This document shows, one piece after another, positions 26,677-35,308 of a DNA stretch of 64,000 nucleotides. The stretch covers positions 1 through 64,000 of the forward strand of contig NZ_BSEJ01000003.1 of NCBI RefSeq assembly GCF_027921765.1, written 5' to 3'. Both the position numbers and the translations under genes were made by a program. The notes under the pieces were generated by a model, which saw only the letters and a program-made list of their open reading frames with translations, did not search any database and was not told where the DNA came from. The stretch comes from Microbacterium barkeri (GTDB lineage: Bacteria; Actinomycetota; Actinomycetes; Actinomycetales; Microbacteriaceae). The number at the start of each line of letters is the position of its first letter. Positions within the stretch are counted from its first letter, which is position 1.

Positions 26677-27948
26677 GTGTTCGACGACTTCGACATCGAG
26701 CTCGAGACCGTCCTGGCGTGGGTCCTGCCCGCACTCGCGGTCTTCGCGGGGGCCGCACTCGTCGTCGTGCTGACGGTGTGGATCGTCAAGCGCGCCCGTC
26801 GGGGTCGCCGGGCGCGTGCACGGGCGGCGACCGCCCTGGACGGCGTCGGCACGAAGCTCGTCGCGCTCGACGACGCGGTGGACGAGCTCGAGCTCGAGCT
26901 GCAGCTCTCGGGAGCCCTGTACGGCGGCGACCCGCCGCCCACGCTGCGCCGGTCGCGCATGACCGCGCAGCACACGCGCGACGATGCGTTCGGCGAGTAC
27001 CGCGCGCTGCGCGAGTCGACCGAGCTTCCCGCACGCGTCCGCCGAGCCGCGCGCGCCCTCACGACGCGCCTCGACAGGGCGCTGCAGGCCGTCGAGGCCG
27101 CACGCGGCGAGCACAGCGCCTGGATCGCCTCGCACGTGACGGCGGCCGAGCAGGTGGCGTCCGCCCGCGAGCGCCTCGCGGGCGTCACCGAGCGGATGGG
27201 CGACCCCACGGCGCTCCTCGACGACCTCGCGGCACGCGCGGATCGGTCGGAGTGGGACGACGCCGCGGGCGCGGCGGACGACGCCCGAGCGGCGCTCGAG
27301 GATGCTCGTCGCCTCCTCGACGAGGCGGAGCGAGCCGCGCAGGACCCGTCCCGATCGGCCCTGGACGACCTCGCGGCGGCTGAGCGCCGACTCCGCACGG
27401 CCGAGCAGCGGTCGCGCGCGCTCGAAGAGCGCCACCGCATCGTGCTGCAGGCGGCGCAGGCGGTGCGCGGCGAGCTCGACGCCGCAGCCGCGGCCATCCG
27501 CTCGGCCACGGGCATCCGCGCGGCGCTCGAGCCATCCGATGCCGAGCGCCTCGGGCGCGAGATCGAGCGGGCGGCCGACGAGCTCGATCGGCTGCGCGCG
27601 GAGGCGGAGCGCCGGCCCGTCGCGACGAACGAGGGCGTCGCCCGTCTGCGCGACCGTCTCGACATGGCCCTCGCGGATGCCCGCACGGCGCAGCAGCGGC
27701 TGCTCGGCGCTCGCAGCGCCCTCCCCGGCACCCTGGCCACCGCACGCTCGGCGCTCGCCCGGGCGGAGACGGCGGTCGGCCACGGCGCGTCGCTCGAGGC
27801 GCGGGTGCGGCTCGACGCCGCCCGCGCGGAGCTCGCCCAGGCGCGGCAGACCGTCGACCCGGTGGAGGCCCTCGACGACGCGCGTCGCGCCATCCGCCAT
27901 GCCGAGGATGCGAAGGCGCTCGCCGACCACGACCGCGCGAGCGCGTGA
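26677..27948 (+). CDS. Membrane-anchored coiled-coil protein of unknown function
   Basis: The 423-residue protein has one membrane helix (about residues 14-38) followed by an arginine-rich stop-transfer stretch and then a long, almost uninterrupted alpha-helical region full of Ala, Arg, Glu and Leu heptads, as expected for coiled coil. No enzyme motif is seen. It resembles the helical C-terminal part of actinobacterial TPM-domain proteins, but the TPM domain is missing. The GTG start is used because no ATG precedes the membrane helix. It probably forms a unit with the upstream HAD gene and is convergent with the cold-shock gene. Confidence 0.65.
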   Translation: MFDDFDIELETVLAWVLPALAVFAGAALVVVLTVWIVKRARRGRRARARAATALDGVGTKLVALDDAVDELELELQLSGALYGGDPPPTLRRSRMTAQHTRDDAFGEYRALRESTELPARVRRAARALTTRLDRALQAVEAARGEHSAWIASHVTAAEQVASARERLAGVTERMGDPTALLDDLAARADRSEWDDAAGAADDARAALEDARRLLDEAERAAQDPSRSALDDLAAAERRLRTAEQRSRALEERHRIVLQAAQAVRGELDAAAAAIRSATGIRAALEPSDAERLGREIERAADELDRLRAEAERRPVATNEGVARLRDRLDMALADARTAQQRLLGARSALPGTLATARSALARAETAVGHGASLEARVRLDAARAELAQARQTVDPVEALDDARRAIRHAEDAKALADHDRASA

Positions 27949-27971
27949 CCGCCGGCCCGCCCGGGCAGAAG

Positions 27972-28006
27972 GAAGGGCCCGTGCGAGCTGGTCGCACGGG
28001 CCCTTC
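27972..28006. terminator. Bidirectional terminator
   Basis: Perfect 15-bp arms (GAAGGGCCCGTGCGA) with a 5-nt loop lie between the convergent coiled-coil and cold-shock genes. Confidence 0.85.
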
Positions 28007-28018
28007 GAACGCTGTGGG

Positions 28019-28225
28019 TTACAGCGGGCGGATGTTCTCCGCCTGGAGGCCCTTGGGGCCCTGGGCGATTTCGAACTCCACGCGCTGGTTCTCTTCGAGC
28101 GAGCGGTAGCCGCTCGCGCTGATCGCGGTGTAGTGCGCGAAGACGTCAGAGCCGCCCTCGTCAGGAGCGATGAAGCCGAAGCCCTTCTCCGAGTTGAACC
28201 ACTTGACGGTGCCTTGCGTGCTCAT
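28019..28225 (-). CDS. Cold-shock domain protein
   Basis: The 68-residue protein is a complete cold-shock domain with RNP1 (KGFGFIAPD) and RNP2 (VFAHYTAI) RNA-binding motifs. It should act as an RNA chaperone that melts secondary structure in mRNA. The start [18 protein letters not shown] is the universal CspA start; an in-frame upstream ATG would add 19 unmatched residues. The leader upstream is long and rich in inverted repeats, which is common for genes of this family. Confidence 0.96.
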   Translation of the reverse strand: MSTQGTVKWFNSEKGFGFIAPDEGGSDVFAHYTAISASGYRSLEENQRVEFEIAQGPKGLQAENIRPL

Positions 28226-28310
28226 GTACTGCCGTTCTTCTTGATGGGTGCCGATGCAGATTTCGCGCCGACCGAGGCCCACGCTACGGGAGTCGAGCCG
28301 AAATGGATAG

Positions 28311-28349
28311 GGCCATCTGCCGAATGACGAAGATGGTCGGCAGATGGCC
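28311..28349. repeat. Inverted repeat, 13-bp arms
   Basis: GGCCATCTGCCGA (28311-28323) pairs with its exact complement at 28337-28349 across a 13-nt loop. It may be a structure in the cold-shock gene's leader or a terminator. Confidence 0.6.
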
Positions 28350-28360
28350 AGGAAAGGAAT

Positions 28361-28398
28361 CAGCCCTCATCAACTAGGGGGGATAGCGATGAGGGCTG
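28361..28398 (-). terminator. Hairpin with pyrimidine-rich tail on the minus strand
   Basis: CAGCCCTCATC (28361-28371) pairs with its exact complement at 28388-28398. On the minus strand it is followed by ATTCCTTTCCT, so it looks like an intrinsic terminator of a short transcript begun near 28420. Confidence 0.45.
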
Positions 28399-28435
28399 GA
28401 CGACCGAGAGGGACGTCTGCGAACACGATACTGCA

Positions 28436-28459
28436 TTTGTCCCCCAAATGGGGGACAAA
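28436..28459. promoter_or_regulatory. Palindromic operator-like site (TGTCCCCC..GGGGGACA)
   Basis: Perfect 11-bp arms around an AA centre. The inner 20 bp at 28438-28457, TGTCCCCCAAATGGGGGACA, matches 18 of 20 bases of a site at 54771-54790. A TATCGT -10-like hexamer follows it on the minus strand. Confidence 0.6.
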
Positions 28460-28556
28460 ATCGAGATTCATCAGATCGTGACCTTGCACCCCCCGGGGGC
28501 GTGTGGCGGCGCTTGTTTCTCGGGCTCAGGCCCGCTGTTCTCGAGGCCAGGACACC

Positions 28557-28609
28557 GTGTCTCACGCGGCGCCGGAACCGTGCCCGGATAACGACACCCC
28601 GCGAGACAC
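28557..28609. repeat. GTCTC-ended palindromic element, copy 1
   Basis: A 53-bp unit begins GTGTCTCACGCGG and ends CCCCGCGAGACAC; the outer 7 bp pair perfectly. Copy 2 follows 74 bp later in the same orientation. Confidence 0.65.
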
Positions 28610-28630
28610 GCACACCCCACCAATGCGCCC

Positions 28631-28683
28631 ATGTCTCACACGGCGCCGGAATCACCCCCGGATAGCCACACCCCGCGAGACAC
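28631..28683. repeat. GTCTC-ended palindromic element, copy 2
   Basis: This 53-bp unit begins ATGTCTCACACGG and ends CCCCGCGAGACAC. It shares the GGCGCCGGAA and CCCGGATA internal blocks with copy 1. Confidence 0.65.
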
Positions 28684-28808
28684 GGGCACCCCACCGCCAA
28701 CTCCCCACCGCCATCACCCCCCGCACCAGCGCCTCACCGCGTCCACGCGCAGGACCCCGCGCCCTCACAGCAGGGCGCGGGGTCCGGATGGTCGCGGTGC
28801 GGTGCGGG

Positions 28809-30329
28809 TCAGAGCCCCTGGGCCACGCGGTAGTAGACGGCGTTCCAGCGCAGCTCGCGCTCGAAGCCGGCGAGCGTCGTGTCGTCGTCGATCGTGACGA
28901 GCTCGACGCCCGACATCTTCGCGAAGTCGCGGAAGACCTCCACGCCGACCTGCGTCGACATCACCGTGTGGTGCGCGGCGCCGGCGGCGAGCCACGCGGC
29001 CGCCGAGGTGTGGAAGTCGGGCGCGGGCTTCCACAGCGCGTGGCCGACCGGCAGCTTCGGCATGGGCGCGGGGAGCTCGACGTTCTCGACGACGTTCGCG
29101 ACGAGGCGGAAGCGGTCGCGCAGGTCGCTCATCGCGACGACGACAGCCGGGCCGGGGTCGGCGGTGAAGACGAGGCGCACGGGGTCCTCGCGGTCGCCGA
29201 TGCCGAGCGGGTGCACCTCGAGGCGCGGCTTCGCCGTCGTGAGCGACGGGCTGACCTCGAGCATGTGCGCACCGAGGATGAGCTCGTTGCCGGGCTCGAG
29301 GTGATACGTGTAGTCCTCCATGAGGCTCGCGCCACCGGGGAGGCCCGCGCCCATGACGGCCGCGAGGCGCACGAGGACCGCGGTCTTCCAGTCGCCCTCG
29401 GCACCGAAGCCGTAGCCGTCGGCCATGAGGCGCTGCACGGCGAGACCCGGGAGCTGACGGAGACCGCCAAGGTCCTCGAACGACGTCGTGAACGCGCTGA
29501 AGCCGCCCGCCTCGAGGAACGACCGCAGGCCGAGCTCGATCTTCGCGCCGTAGCGCAGCGACTCGGCGCGCTCCCCGCCCGGGCGGAGCTCCTCGGCCAC
29601 GTCGTAGAGCTCGAGGTACTCGTCGACGAGCGCGTCGACGTCGGCCTCGCTCGCCGCGTCGACGGCCTCGACGAGATCGTTCACGCCCCACGTGTTGACC
29701 TGCACGCCGAGGCGGATCTCCGCCTCGGTCTTATCGCCCTCGGTGACGGCGACGAAGCGCATGTTGTCGCCGAAGCGCGCGAGCTTGAGCCCCTGCGCGG
29801 CCGCGCGGCCGGCAGCCGCACGCGCCCACACGCCGACGCGCGCGGTGACCTTGGGGTCGCTCACGTGGCCGACCACGGTCGTCCGCGGAATGCCGAGTCG
29901 CGTCTCGATGTACCCGAACTCGCGGTCGCCGTGCGCGGCCTGGTTGAGGTTCATGAAGTCGAAGTCGATGTCGGCGTACGGCAGGTCGACGTTCACCTGC
30001 GTGTGCAGGTGGAGGAGCGGCTTCTGGAGCGCGTTCAGGCCCGAGATCCACATCTTCGCCGGGCTGAACGTGTGCATCCACGCGATGAGGCCGATGACGT
30101 TGTCGTCAGAGTTGGCCTCGAGCACGATGCGGCGGATCTCGTCCGATCCCGTGAGGACGGGCTTCCAGACCACTCGGACCGGGACATCCGGCGAATCCAC
30201 GAGGCCCTGCGCGACCTGCTGCGACTGCTCGGCCACCTGGCGGAGCGTCTCCTCGCCGTAGAGGTGCTGGCTCCCCGTGAGGAACCAGACCTCGTGCTGT
30301 GCGAGATCCGGGATGATGCTGCGGCTCAT
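28809..30329 (-). CDS. araA: L-arabinose isomerase
   Basis: The 506-residue enzyme converts L-arabinose to L-ribulose using a manganese ion. Its length is close to the 500 of E. coli AraA, and conserved segments include [31 protein letters not shown], the metal-site glutamates in [15 protein letters not shown] and [13 protein letters not shown], and the C-terminal AHHTVMS. The ATG overlaps the araD stop by 4 nt. It is the last gene of the ara operon, after kinase and epimerase; no terminator is obvious within 50 nt downstream. Confidence 0.97.
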   Translation of the reverse strand: MSRSIIPDLAQHEVWFLTGSQHLYGEETLRQVAEQSQQVAQGLVDSPDVPVRVVWKPVLTGSDEIRRIVLEANSDDNVIGLIAWMHTFSPAKMWISGLNALQKPLLHLHTQVNVDLPYADIDFDFMNLNQAAHGDREFGYIETRLGIPRTTVVGHVSDPKVTARVGVWARAAAGRAAAQGLKLARFGDNMRFVAVTEGDKTEAEIRLGVQVNTWGVNDLVEAVDAASEADVDALVDEYLELYDVAEELRPGGERAESLRYGAKIELGLRSFLEAGGFSAFTTSFEDLGGLRQLPGLAVQRLMADGYGFGAEGDWKTAVLVRLAAVMGAGLPGGASLMEDYTYHLEPGNELILGAHMLEVSPSLTTAKPRLEVHPLGIGDREDPVRLVFTADPGPAVVVAMSDLRDRFRLVANVVENVELPAPMPKLPVGHALWKPAPDFHTSAAAWLAAGAAHHTVMSTQVGVEVFRDFAKMSGVELVTIDDDTTLAGFERELRWNAVYYRVAQGL

Positions 30330-31039
30330 CGGTTCATGCCTCCCTGCGGCGTCTGGCCGTACACGTTCTGATAGCGGTTGTAGAGGTGGTCGATCTTCTC
30401 CTGCGGGATCGGCACCGGCTCGCCCAGCTGGCGGGCGATGTGGATGCTGCGCGCGGCATCCTCGACCATGACCGCCGCCTTGACGGCGTCCTTCGCGTCC
30501 TTGCCGATCGTGAAGGGGCCGTGGTTCTGCATGAGGACGGCGCGCGAGCGGTGCCCCCGCAGCGTCTCGACGATCCCGCGGCCGATCGAGTCGTCGCCGA
30601 TGACCGCGAACGGCCCGATCGGGATCTCTCCGCCGAACTCGTCGGCCATGCCCGTGATCACGCAGGGGATGGGCTCGGCGCGGGCGGCCCACGCGACGGC
30701 GTAGGTCGAGTGCGTGTGCACAACGCCGCCGACCTCGGGCATATTCCGATACACGTATGCGTGCGCGGCGGTGTCGCTCGAGGGGCTGCGCTCCGAGCCG
30801 GCGGTGCCCTCGATGACGTCGCCGTCGAGGTCGCACAGGATCATGTTCTCGGGCGCGAGCTCGTCGTAGCTCACACCCGACGGCTTGATGACGAACAGGT
30901 CGGCGCCGGGCACGCGGCCCGAGACGTTGCCGCCGGTCCACACGACGAGGCCGTAGCGCGTGAGCTCGCCGTGGAGCTTCGCGACGTCGGCGCGGACGCG
31001 GTCGATCGAAGCCTGGACCTCGGGGCTGAAGTCGGTCAT
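30326..31039 (-). CDS. araD: L-ribulose-5-phosphate 4-epimerase
   Basis: The 237-residue enzyme, a class II aldolase-fold protein, converts L-ribulose 5-phosphate to D-xylulose 5-phosphate, the entry to the pentose phosphate pathway. Zinc ligands are visible in the [13 protein letters not shown] motif, with a third histidine in [17 protein letters not shown] and [19 protein letters not shown] are the phosphate-binding and catalytic segments of the family. It overlaps araA by ATGA and begins 14 nt after the kinase gene's stop. Confidence 0.96.
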   Translation of the reverse strand: MTDFSPEVQASIDRVRADVAKLHGELTRYGLVVWTGGNVSGRVPGADLFVIKPSGVSYDELAPENMILCDLDGDVIEGTAGSERSPSSDTAAHAYVYRNMPEVGGVVHTHSTYAVAWAARAEPIPCVITGMADEFGGEIPIGPFAVIGDDSIGRGIVETLRGHRSRAVLMQNHGPFTIGKDAKDAVKAAVMVEDAARSIHIARQLGEPVPIPQEKIDHLYNRYQNVYGQTPQGGMNR

Positions 31040-31053
31040 GTCGTTCCTCGCTC

Positions 31054-32661
31054 TCAGGAGTCGGCAGGCGACGCGGACACGGCGGAGACGGCGGCAGCCT
31101 CGGCCGCGAGCCCCGCGCGCCAGCGCTGCAGGTAGGTGTCGAAGGCGGCGACGTCGGCCGCCTCCGGGACGATGGTCTCGGCCGACGCGCTCGCGAAGAG
31201 CTCCTCGTCGAGCCAGGTCGAGAGGTCGCGGCCCGAAGCCGAGCCGTCGATGACCGCGCGGCGGTACTGGCCGAGGATCGCGATCCCCCAGGCCCCGCCC
31301 TCGCTCGCGGTCTCGGCGACCGAGACGGGGGCGCCGATGGCGGCCGCGAGGATGCGCTGCGCGACGCCGCGCGTGCGGAACATGCCGCCGTGCGCGCGCA
31401 TCTCCTCGATCGCGACGCCCTCGTCGGTGAGCGTCCGCATGCCGAGGCTCAGGGTGGCGAACGCGCCCTGCAGCTGCGCGCGCGCGAAGCCCGCGAGGGT
31501 CAGTCGCGCGTCGGGCGTGCGCACGAACATCGGCCGTCCCTCGGTCAGACCCGCGATGGGCTCGCCCGAGAGGAAGTTGTAGACGAGCATCCCGCTGTCG
31601 GCCTCGGCCTCGAGCGCCGTGCCGAGGAACGCCTCGAAGACCGCATCGGGCGCCGACGGATGGCCGAGCGCCGTCGCGAACTCGCCGAGGACATCCGCCC
31701 AGGCGTTGAGCTCGCTCGCGCCGTTGTTGCAGTGGACCATCGCGACCGCGTCGCCCGCGGGGGTCGTGACGATGTCGATCTCCTCGTGCGGCGTGCGCGG
31801 ACCCTCCTCGAGCACGACCATCGCGAAGATGCTCGTGCCGGCGCTGACGTTGCCCGTGCGCGGCGCGACGGCGCCGGTGGCGACCATGCCCGTGCCCGCG
31901 TCGCCCTCGGGCGGGCAGAGCGGGATGCCCGGCTGCAGCGACCCCGACTCGTCGAGGAGAGCGGCACCGTCGGCCGTGAGGGTGCCGGCGTCCTCGCCCG
32001 CGCTCAGCACCTCGGGCAGCGCGTCGGCGATCCGCAGCCCCTCCGCGCCGTGCTCGGCGGCGAGGCGGTCGAAGGTGCTCAGCATCGTCGCGTCGTACGT
32101 GCCGGTCGCGGTATCGATCGGGAACATCCCCGACGCGTCGCCCACGCCGAGCACGCGGCGCCCCGTGAGCAGCTCGTGCACGTAGCCCGCGAGGGTCGTG
32201 AGCGCGTGCACGCGGGGCACGTGCTCCTCGCGGTCGAGGACGGCCTGGTGGAGGTGCGCGACCGACCAGCGCAGCGGGATCGCGAAGGCGAAGGCCTCGC
32301 TGAGCTCGGCCGCCGCGGGCCCCGTGTTCGTGTTGCGCCACGTGCGGAACGGCACGAGCAGCTCCCCCTCCGCGTCGAACGCGAGGTAGCCGTGCATCAT
32401 CGCGGAGACGCCGATCGCGGCGAAGGTCGAGGGCTTCGCGCCGTGGTCGCGCTCGACGCTCTCCGCGAGCTCGCGGTACGCGGCGCGCACGCCCGCGCGG
32501 ACGTCGTCGAGCGAGTACGTCCACAGCCCGTCGACGAGCTGGTTCTCCCACGTGAAGCCGCCCGTCGCGAGCGTCGTTCCGTCCGGTGTGACCAGGCACG
32601 CCTTGATGCGGGTCGACCCCAGTTCGATCCCGAGCGACGCCTGCGCGATTGCATCCGACAT
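31054..32661 (-). CDS. araB: FGGY-family sugar kinase, probable L-ribulokinase
   Basis: The 535-residue kinase has the two-domain FGGY fold: [14 protein letters not shown] in the N-terminal ATPase core, a metal/phosphate segment near [14 protein letters not shown], and the C-terminal [15 protein letters not shown]. Its place directly before araD and araA makes L-ribulose the expected substrate. The sequence lies closer to the xylulokinase-like kinases used in actinobacterial ara operons than to E. coli AraB, so the exact sugar is inferred from context. The ATG at 32661 follows AGGAGGACAG; a longer in-frame start would run through the operator. Confidence 0.88.
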   Translation of the reverse strand: MSDAIAQASLGIELGSTRIKACLVTPDGTTLATGGFTWENQLVDGLWTYSLDDVRAGVRAAYRELAESVERDHGAKPSTFAAIGVSAMMHGYLAFDAEGELLVPFRTWRNTNTGPAAAELSEAFAFAIPLRWSVAHLHQAVLDREEHVPRVHALTTLAGYVHELLTGRRVLGVGDASGMFPIDTATGTYDATMLSTFDRLAAEHGAEGLRIADALPEVLSAGEDAGTLTADGAALLDESGSLQPGIPLCPPEGDAGTGMVATGAVAPRTGNVSAGTSIFAMVVLEEGPRTPHEEIDIVTTPAGDAVAMVHCNNGASELNAWADVLGEFATALGHPSAPDAVFEAFLGTALEAEADSGMLVYNFLSGEPIAGLTEGRPMFVRTPDARLTLAGFARAQLQGAFATLSLGMRTLTDEGVAIEEMRAHGGMFRTRGVAQRILAAAIGAPVSVAETASEGGAWGIAILGQYRRAVIDGSASGRDLSTWLDEELFASASAETIVPEAADVAAFDTYLQRWRAGLAAEAAAVSAVSASPADS

Positions 32662-32691
32662 CTGTCCTCCTCGACGCGTCCATGACCGCGG

Positions 32692-32707
32692 ATGTGAGCG
32701 CTCACAT
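32692..32707. promoter_or_regulatory. LacI-type operator (perfect 16-bp palindrome)
   Basis: ATGTGAGCGCTCACAT has the central CG dyad of LacI/GalR operators. It lies 30 bp before araB and just downstream of the probable start of transcription, so repressor bound here would block the polymerase. Confidence 0.8.
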
Positions 32708-32722
32708 TGATGTGTGCGGTTC

Positions 32723-32728
32723 AGATTA
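32723..32728 (-). promoter_or_regulatory. -10 element (TAATCT) of the ara operon
   Basis: On the minus strand TAATCT places the transcription start near 32716, immediately before the operator. No clear -35 is seen. Confidence 0.45.
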
Positions 32729-32784
32729 CCGCGCACGAGGGCCATCCGCAATCGCCGGATGGCCGGTGCCGGCTCCGCGGGCCG

Positions 32785-33792
32785 TCAGCCCCGGCGCGGA
32801 GAGGCGGTCGACCCGCGCACGATGAGGCGCGGCGCGACCGCGGCAGGGGCGGTCGCCTCTCCCCCGTCAAGACGCCCGTCGAGACGCGCGACGAGGCGCG
32901 CGACGGCGAGCCTCCCGATCTCGGCGAAGTCCTGGTGCGCCGTGGTGAGCGGCGGCAGGCAGTGCGCGGCCTCGGGGATGTCGTCGAACCCCGTCACGCT
33001 CACGTCGTCGGGCACACGCAGCCCGCGGTCGGACAGGCCGTGGATGATCCCGAGCGCCATCTGGTCGTTGCCCGCGACGATCGCGGTCGTCTCCGGCGCG
33101 ATCGACGCGGCGAGCGCGTAGCCCGCATCGGCCGTCCAGTCGCCCTCGAGGGTCGGGAGCGGCGCGAGTCCGCGCTCGCGCGCCGTGCGCTCGAAGGCGG
33201 CGCGACGCAGATCGGCCTCGATGTATCCCGCCGGACCGGCGATATGCTGGATGGCCGTGTGCCCCAGGCCGCGGAGGTGGTCGACGAGCGCGCCGACGCC
33301 GGCGAGCTGGTCGACGGCCACGGCATCGGGGCCCTCGCCGCCCGCCTGCAGGGTGAGGACGGGCAGGTCGACGCCCTCGAGCTCGGCCAGCATCACCCGG
33401 TAGGGCGTGATCGCCACGAGCGCCTCGACCGAGTGATCGAGGAGGAACTCGACGCCCGCCCGCACGGCGTCGGGCTCGGGCACGACGCTCGTCACGAGCG
33501 GCCGGTACCCGGCGTCGCGCACCGCGTGCTCGACCGCGAGCAGGGTGCTGACCGGCCCGAACCCGGCCGTCGCCGGCGTGAGCACGCCGATCGATCCCGT
33601 GCGGCTCGTCGCGAGGGTGCGTGCGGCGACGCTGCGCCGGTAGCCGAGCTCGCGGATGGCGTCGAGCACCTTCTCGCGCGTGGCCGGGCGGATGCCCTCG
33701 AAGTCGTTCAGCACGCGCGAGACGGTCTGGTGCGAGACGCCCGCGCGCTGCGCGACGTCGTAGATGCTCGGCACTCGCCGCTGATCCGCCAT
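32785..33792 (-). CDS. LacI-family repressor of the arabinose genes
   Basis: The 335-residue protein has an N-terminal LacI helix-turn-helix (residues 8-30, PSIYDVAQRAGVSHQTVSRVLND) with the hinge-helix region near 50-60, followed by a periplasmic-binding-protein-like effector domain. It is encoded directly upstream of the ara operon on the same strand and a perfect LacI-type palindrome lies between, so it most likely represses araBDA and responds to L-arabinose or a product. AGGA precedes the ATG at 33792; the earlier in-frame start adds residues not found in the family. Confidence 0.93.
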   Translation of the reverse strand: MADQRRVPSIYDVAQRAGVSHQTVSRVLNDFEGIRPATREKVLDAIRELGYRRSVAARTLATSRTGSIGVLTPATAGFGPVSTLLAVEHAVRDAGYRPLVTSVVPEPDAVRAGVEFLLDHSVEALVAITPYRVMLAELEGVDLPVLTLQAGGEGPDAVAVDQLAGVGALVDHLRGLGHTAIQHIAGPAGYIEADLRRAAFERTARERGLAPLPTLEGDWTADAGYALAASIAPETTAIVAGNDQMALGIIHGLSDRGLRVPDDVSVTGFDDIPEAAHCLPPLTTAHQDFAEIGRLAVARLVARLDGRLDGGEATAPAAVAPRLIVRGSTASPRRG

Positions 33793-33862
33793 CCGGTCCT
33801 CCTGCGCCTCCCACGCTAGCGGCACATCCCGCAACCCCTTCGCGGATGTCGGAGGGTGCCCG

Positions 33863-33868
33863 TAGCGT
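33863..33868 (+). promoter_or_regulatory. -10 element (TAGCGT) for leaderless M4 protease gene
   Basis: TAGCGT begins 13 nt before the ATG at 33876. Confidence 0.5.
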
Positions 33869-33875
33869 CGGCGCC

Positions 33876-35267
33876 ATGCACGGGATCGTTCCTCCTTATC
33901 TGCTCGAGCGCCTCACCCGCCACGGAGACGAGGCGGTGTCGACGTGCGCGGCGCGCACGCTCACCGTCGACGGCGCGCTGCGCACGAAGCGGTCTCTGGC
34001 GGCGCCCACGACGTGGCCGCGCGCGGCGATGGCCGCGCCCGGGCCGCAGCGGACGATCTCCGACGCGCAGAACACGACCGCGCTGCCCGGCAGCACCGTC
34101 CGCCGCGAGGGCGATCCCGCCACGGGCGACACGGCGGTCGACGAGGCGTACGACGCGCTCGGCGCGACCTGGACGATGCTCTTCGATGCCTTCGGGCGCG
34201 ACTCGCTCGATGGCGTGGGCCGCCCGCTTCTGGCCACCGTGCACTACGGCGACCGGTACGACAACGCCTTCTGGGACGGCGAGCGGATGGTCTTCGGCGA
34301 CGGGGACGGCGAGGTCTTCCGCTCGTTCACCTCGGCGATCGACATCGTGGGGCACGAGCTCGGGCACGGGCTCATCCAGTCGACGGTCGACCTCGTCTAC
34401 CAGGGGCAGCCCGGGGCACTCAACGAGTCGATGGCCGACGTCATCGGCAGCCTCGTGAGGCAGCACCAGCTCGGCCAGACCGCCGAGCAGGCCGACTGGC
34501 TCATCGGAGCGGGCGTCTTCACGGATCAGGTGCAGGGCGTCGCGCTGCGCTCGATGAAGGCACCGGGCACCGCGTACGACGACGACGCCCTCGGTCGCGA
34601 CCCCCAGCCCGGGCACATGGACGACTACGTCGAGACGAGGAGCGACAACGGCGGCGTGCACATCAACTCGGGCATCCCGAACCGCGCCTTCCACCTCGCG
34701 GCGACCGCGATCGGCGGTCACGCGTGGGATGGCGCGGGCCGGGTCTGGATGGATGTGCTCGAGCGGCGCCTGGTCGCAGCCGACGCCGACTTCGCGACGT
34801 TCGCGGCGGCCACGATCGCCGCGGCGGAGGAGCGATTCGGCAGCGGCTCGGCCGAGCACCGCGCGGTCGCGGACGCCTGGCAGCAGGTCGGCGTGACGGC
34901 GAGCGCGGCATCCGCGGAGGCGCCCGCGGCCGCTGAGGACGAGACCGTGCGCGTCGAGCGGTCGGGCGGGATTCTCGGGCGGGTGCACGTGGCCGAGGTC
35001 CCCGAGTCGGAGCTCCCCGAGCCGGAGCGGGAGCGCCTCGAGTCGCTCGTCGAGACCGTCGCCGCAAGCGACGAGCCCGAGCGCGCCGTCCCCGACGCCT
35101 ACACGTGGCGGATCGAGATCTCGCAGCGCATCGACATCACCGTCGGCGAGCGCGAGCTGCCCGACGAGGTGCTCGCCCTGCTGCGCGACATCCTCCAGCG
35201 CGGCGAGCGCACGTCGCGCGTGAGCCTCGAGCAGGGAGGCGGGCCCGCCGACGGCCGCGCGCCGTAG
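33876..35267 (+). CDS. Protealysin-like M4 metalloprotease fused to an emfourin-like inhibitor domain
   Basis: This 463-residue protein is built in three parts. Residues 1-45 form a short propeptide with the PPYLLERL motif found in protealysin precursors. Residues about 55-340 are the thermolysin-like catalytic domain with HELGH (160-164), third zinc ligand Glu184 (ALNESMADV) and active-site His262 (GGVHINSGIPN). Residues about 357-447 resemble emfourin, the protealysin inhibitor normally encoded by a separate downstream gene (VERSGGILGR; WRIEISQRID). There is no signal peptide, as in protealysins, so the enzyme matures inside the cell or leaves by an unknown route. ATG 33876 is fixed by a -10 box 13 nt upstream. 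Confidence 0.9.
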   Translation: MHGIVPPYLLERLTRHGDEAVSTCAARTLTVDGALRTKRSLAAPTTWPRAAMAAPGPQRTISDAQNTTALPGSTVRREGDPATGDTAVDEAYDALGATWTMLFDAFGRDSLDGVGRPLLATVHYGDRYDNAFWDGERMVFGDGDGEVFRSFTSAIDIVGHELGHGLIQSTVDLVYQGQPGALNESMADVIGSLVRQHQLGQTAEQADWLIGAGVFTDQVQGVALRSMKAPGTAYDDDALGRDPQPGHMDDYVETRSDNGGVHINSGIPNRAFHLAATAIGGHAWDGAGRVWMDVLERRLVAADADFATFAAATIAAAEERFGSGSAEHRAVADAWQQVGVTASAASAEAPAAAEDETVRVERSGGILGRVHVAEVPESELPEPERERLESLVETVAASDEPERAVPDAYTWRIEISQRIDITVGERELPDEVLALLRDILQRGERTSRVSLEQGGGPADGRAP

Positions 35268-35308
35268 TCATCCGCCGCGGCAGCCATCCGCCGCGGCAGC
35301 CGCCCGCC

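Larger units (their letters stand above)
28226..28808. other. 583-bp non-coding gap: hairpin trio and GTCTC elements
   Basis: No convincing gene is present. In order the gap holds the leader of the cold-shock gene, inverted repeats at 28311-28349, 28361-28398 and 28436-28459, then two tandem 53-bp GTCTC-ended elements. The composition between 28320 and 28480 is more AT-rich than the surrounding genes. Confidence 0.7.

Noticed and set aside
26677..27948. TPM-domain phosphatase
   Set aside because: The coiled-coil part resembles such proteins but the TPM domain itself is absent.
28557..28683. CRISPR array
   Set aside because: Only two units with palindromic ends, no regular spacers and no cas genes.
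28374..28700. A 108-codon minus-strand frame in the csp-araA gap
   Set aside because: It is formed by the GTCTC elements and hairpins; the composition and lack of a ribosome-binding site argue against a gene.
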